This document shows, in pieces, positions 63,042 to 64,000 of a stretch of 64,000 nucleotides of DNA (the stretch's first letter is position 1; each line of letters starts with the position of its first letter). The position numbers and the translations under genes were made by a program. The notes under the pieces are model-generated. The model was not told the DNA's origin, did not search any database, and was given only the letters and a program-made list of their open reading frames with translations. The stretch spans positions 1,922,001 through 1,986,000 of the forward strand of contig JANHCV010000002.1 of the NCBI GenBank assembly GCA_025594325.1, written 5' to 3'. Source of the DNA: Blastocladiella emersonii ATCC 22665 (lineage: Eukaryota > Blastocladiomycota > Blastocladiomycetes > Blastocladiales > Blastocladiaceae).

Positions 63042-64000
63042 CTACACGCCATCCTTGGATGCAGCCGATGCCGCCACCGTGTCCACCTCATCAACCGCCG
63101 CTGTCGGTTCAGCTCTGTCCTTGGTTGCCGCTGGCTGGTTGGAGGACCCGCCAATGGACGTTGCAAAACCAGAGAGGTTTTCCTGATTCCCGCTCGCCGT
63201 CGCCGATGTGCGAGCCGTCGTGGCAGAAAGGGCAAATGCGGAAAAGTCGAAAGCGGACGGACGAGAAGAGCGATGCGCCATGGGTCTGGGCCTGCGTAGC
63301 GCGGGATTGGTAGCAGATGCCGCAGCGAATGACGCCATGGTCGCGGGCCCAGCACCTCGGGTCGACTTGACGAAGCGACGAGCGGGACGCAGAACCGGCT
63401 TGCGCGGGTCATGCGTGCGCTGGAGCGCCGGAGTGGTGGTGACCTCGGGCTCAGCGGCGACGGCAGTTACCGCAGTGATCGCTGCAACTGACTCGTTCGC
63501 CGCGGAGGAAGTATCGAGAATTGGCTGATTGCTATCGTGGCGCGACCACAGCAGGTCCATAGACTGGCTCGACACGAGGTGGCACGGCAGCGCGTTCCAA
63601 GCAAGCGGCGCGCCGTGCGTGCAAAGGGTAGCGATGATGGTGTCGAGCAAGTCGATGGTCAAGTTCAGATAGCGGTCAAGCTCTTGAGCGAGGCGCAACA
63701 GGATTTACTTGGGCGGCACCACGACAGGTATCGGCTCGGACGGCGTAGAATCGCGAGAAGCAAAGTCAAAGCTGAAAGCAGATGCCGAGGGGGCAGCGGG
63801 CAGGGTCGTCGTCGCGGAACTCTTCTTGGCCATGAACTGAACCGCAGGCGAGCGAGCTGCTTCGTTGCGACTCTGCAGCGCCCAGAGCAAGTATAAGGCA
63901 AGCTGCAAGGGCGTGATCCGGCACTCGTGCATTCCTCCAATACCAGTCGCGGCTTTTTGGACACAAGTTGTTGTGGCTGTAGCCGTAGCCTTGGACTGAT
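63042..64000 (-). pseudogene. Array 3 copy 5, C-terminal part, cut by the window edge
   Basis: HECRITPLQLALYLLWALQS, SAFSFDFASRDS and RLAQELDRYLNLTIDLLDTI, then HGAPLAWNALPCHLVSSQSM and DLLWSRHDSNQP, align with the C-terminal part of copies 2 and 4. A TAA codon at 63705-63707 interrupts the frame where copy 4 reads PPAHLQPRL. Downstream the frame stays open to 63042. The 5' part lies outside the window. Confidence 0.75.

Noticed and set aside
1..64000. tRNA and 5S rRNA genes
   Set aside because: I looked for B-box-like GGTTCGA sequences with a matching A box and acceptor stem. The few hits (for example near 1942) lack partners.

Overview
The window looks like nuclear DNA of a GC-rich zoosporic fungus, most likely Blastocladiomycota (Allomyces/Catenaria type). 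The reasons are: spliceosomal introns of mostly 55-160 nt with GTACG donors and TAG acceptors; fungal housekeeping genes (Cpc2/RACK1, Sec24, Vcx1-type exchanger, Mgm1/OPA1, Erv46, a Clr2-like silencing protein); a flagellar IQ-motif protein of the dynein regulatory complex, which only a flagellated fungus should keep; a secreted Egh16/Gas1-type protein; and expanded F-box-like/ankyrin-like families whose WW-x-SGLELKYT repeats I recall from that phylum. The phylum call is inference.

Layout. 1-6.1 kb: an unidentified partial gene (-), an RGS-domain gene (+) and RACK1 (+), whose second intron carries a U24-like box C/D snoRNA. 6462-9709: a complete PIF/Harbinger transposon (15-bp TIRs, TTA duplication, DDE transposase plus Myb/SANT-like partner) between the convergent RACK1 and SEC24 genes. 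9.9-15.3 kb: SEC24 and a Ca2+/H+ exchanger (both -). 15.8-24.9 kb: array 1, six intronless tandem paralogues (-) with an F-box-like N-terminus and WW repeats, one broken by a 22-bp tandem duplication. 25.2-36.9 kb: DRC9/10-like gene (+), long Clr2-like gene (-), MGM1 (+), ERV46 (+).

37.1-49.5 kb: array 2, five tandem paralogues (+) of a two-exon family with an F-box-like N-terminus and a Cys-rich C-terminal module. Only copy C is free of lesions. The others carry an internal deletion, nonsense codons, frameshifts, a second 22-bp duplication and an in-frame 297-bp MITE. 49.9-51.1 kb: the Egh16-like gene (-). 51.9-64.0 kb: array 3, five ankyrin-type paralogues (-) of which only one (52824-55768) is intact, plus a 1.33-kb element with 19-bp inverted repeats.

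The housekeeping genes are structurally sound, while the three arrays show birth-and-death evolution. Arrays 2 and 3 share a short start peptide (NLMQ-S/T-N/D-E) and an upstream ACGCGT-containing motif although their bodies differ. This is the least explained pattern in the window. All identifications rest on reading the sequence; no database search was run.
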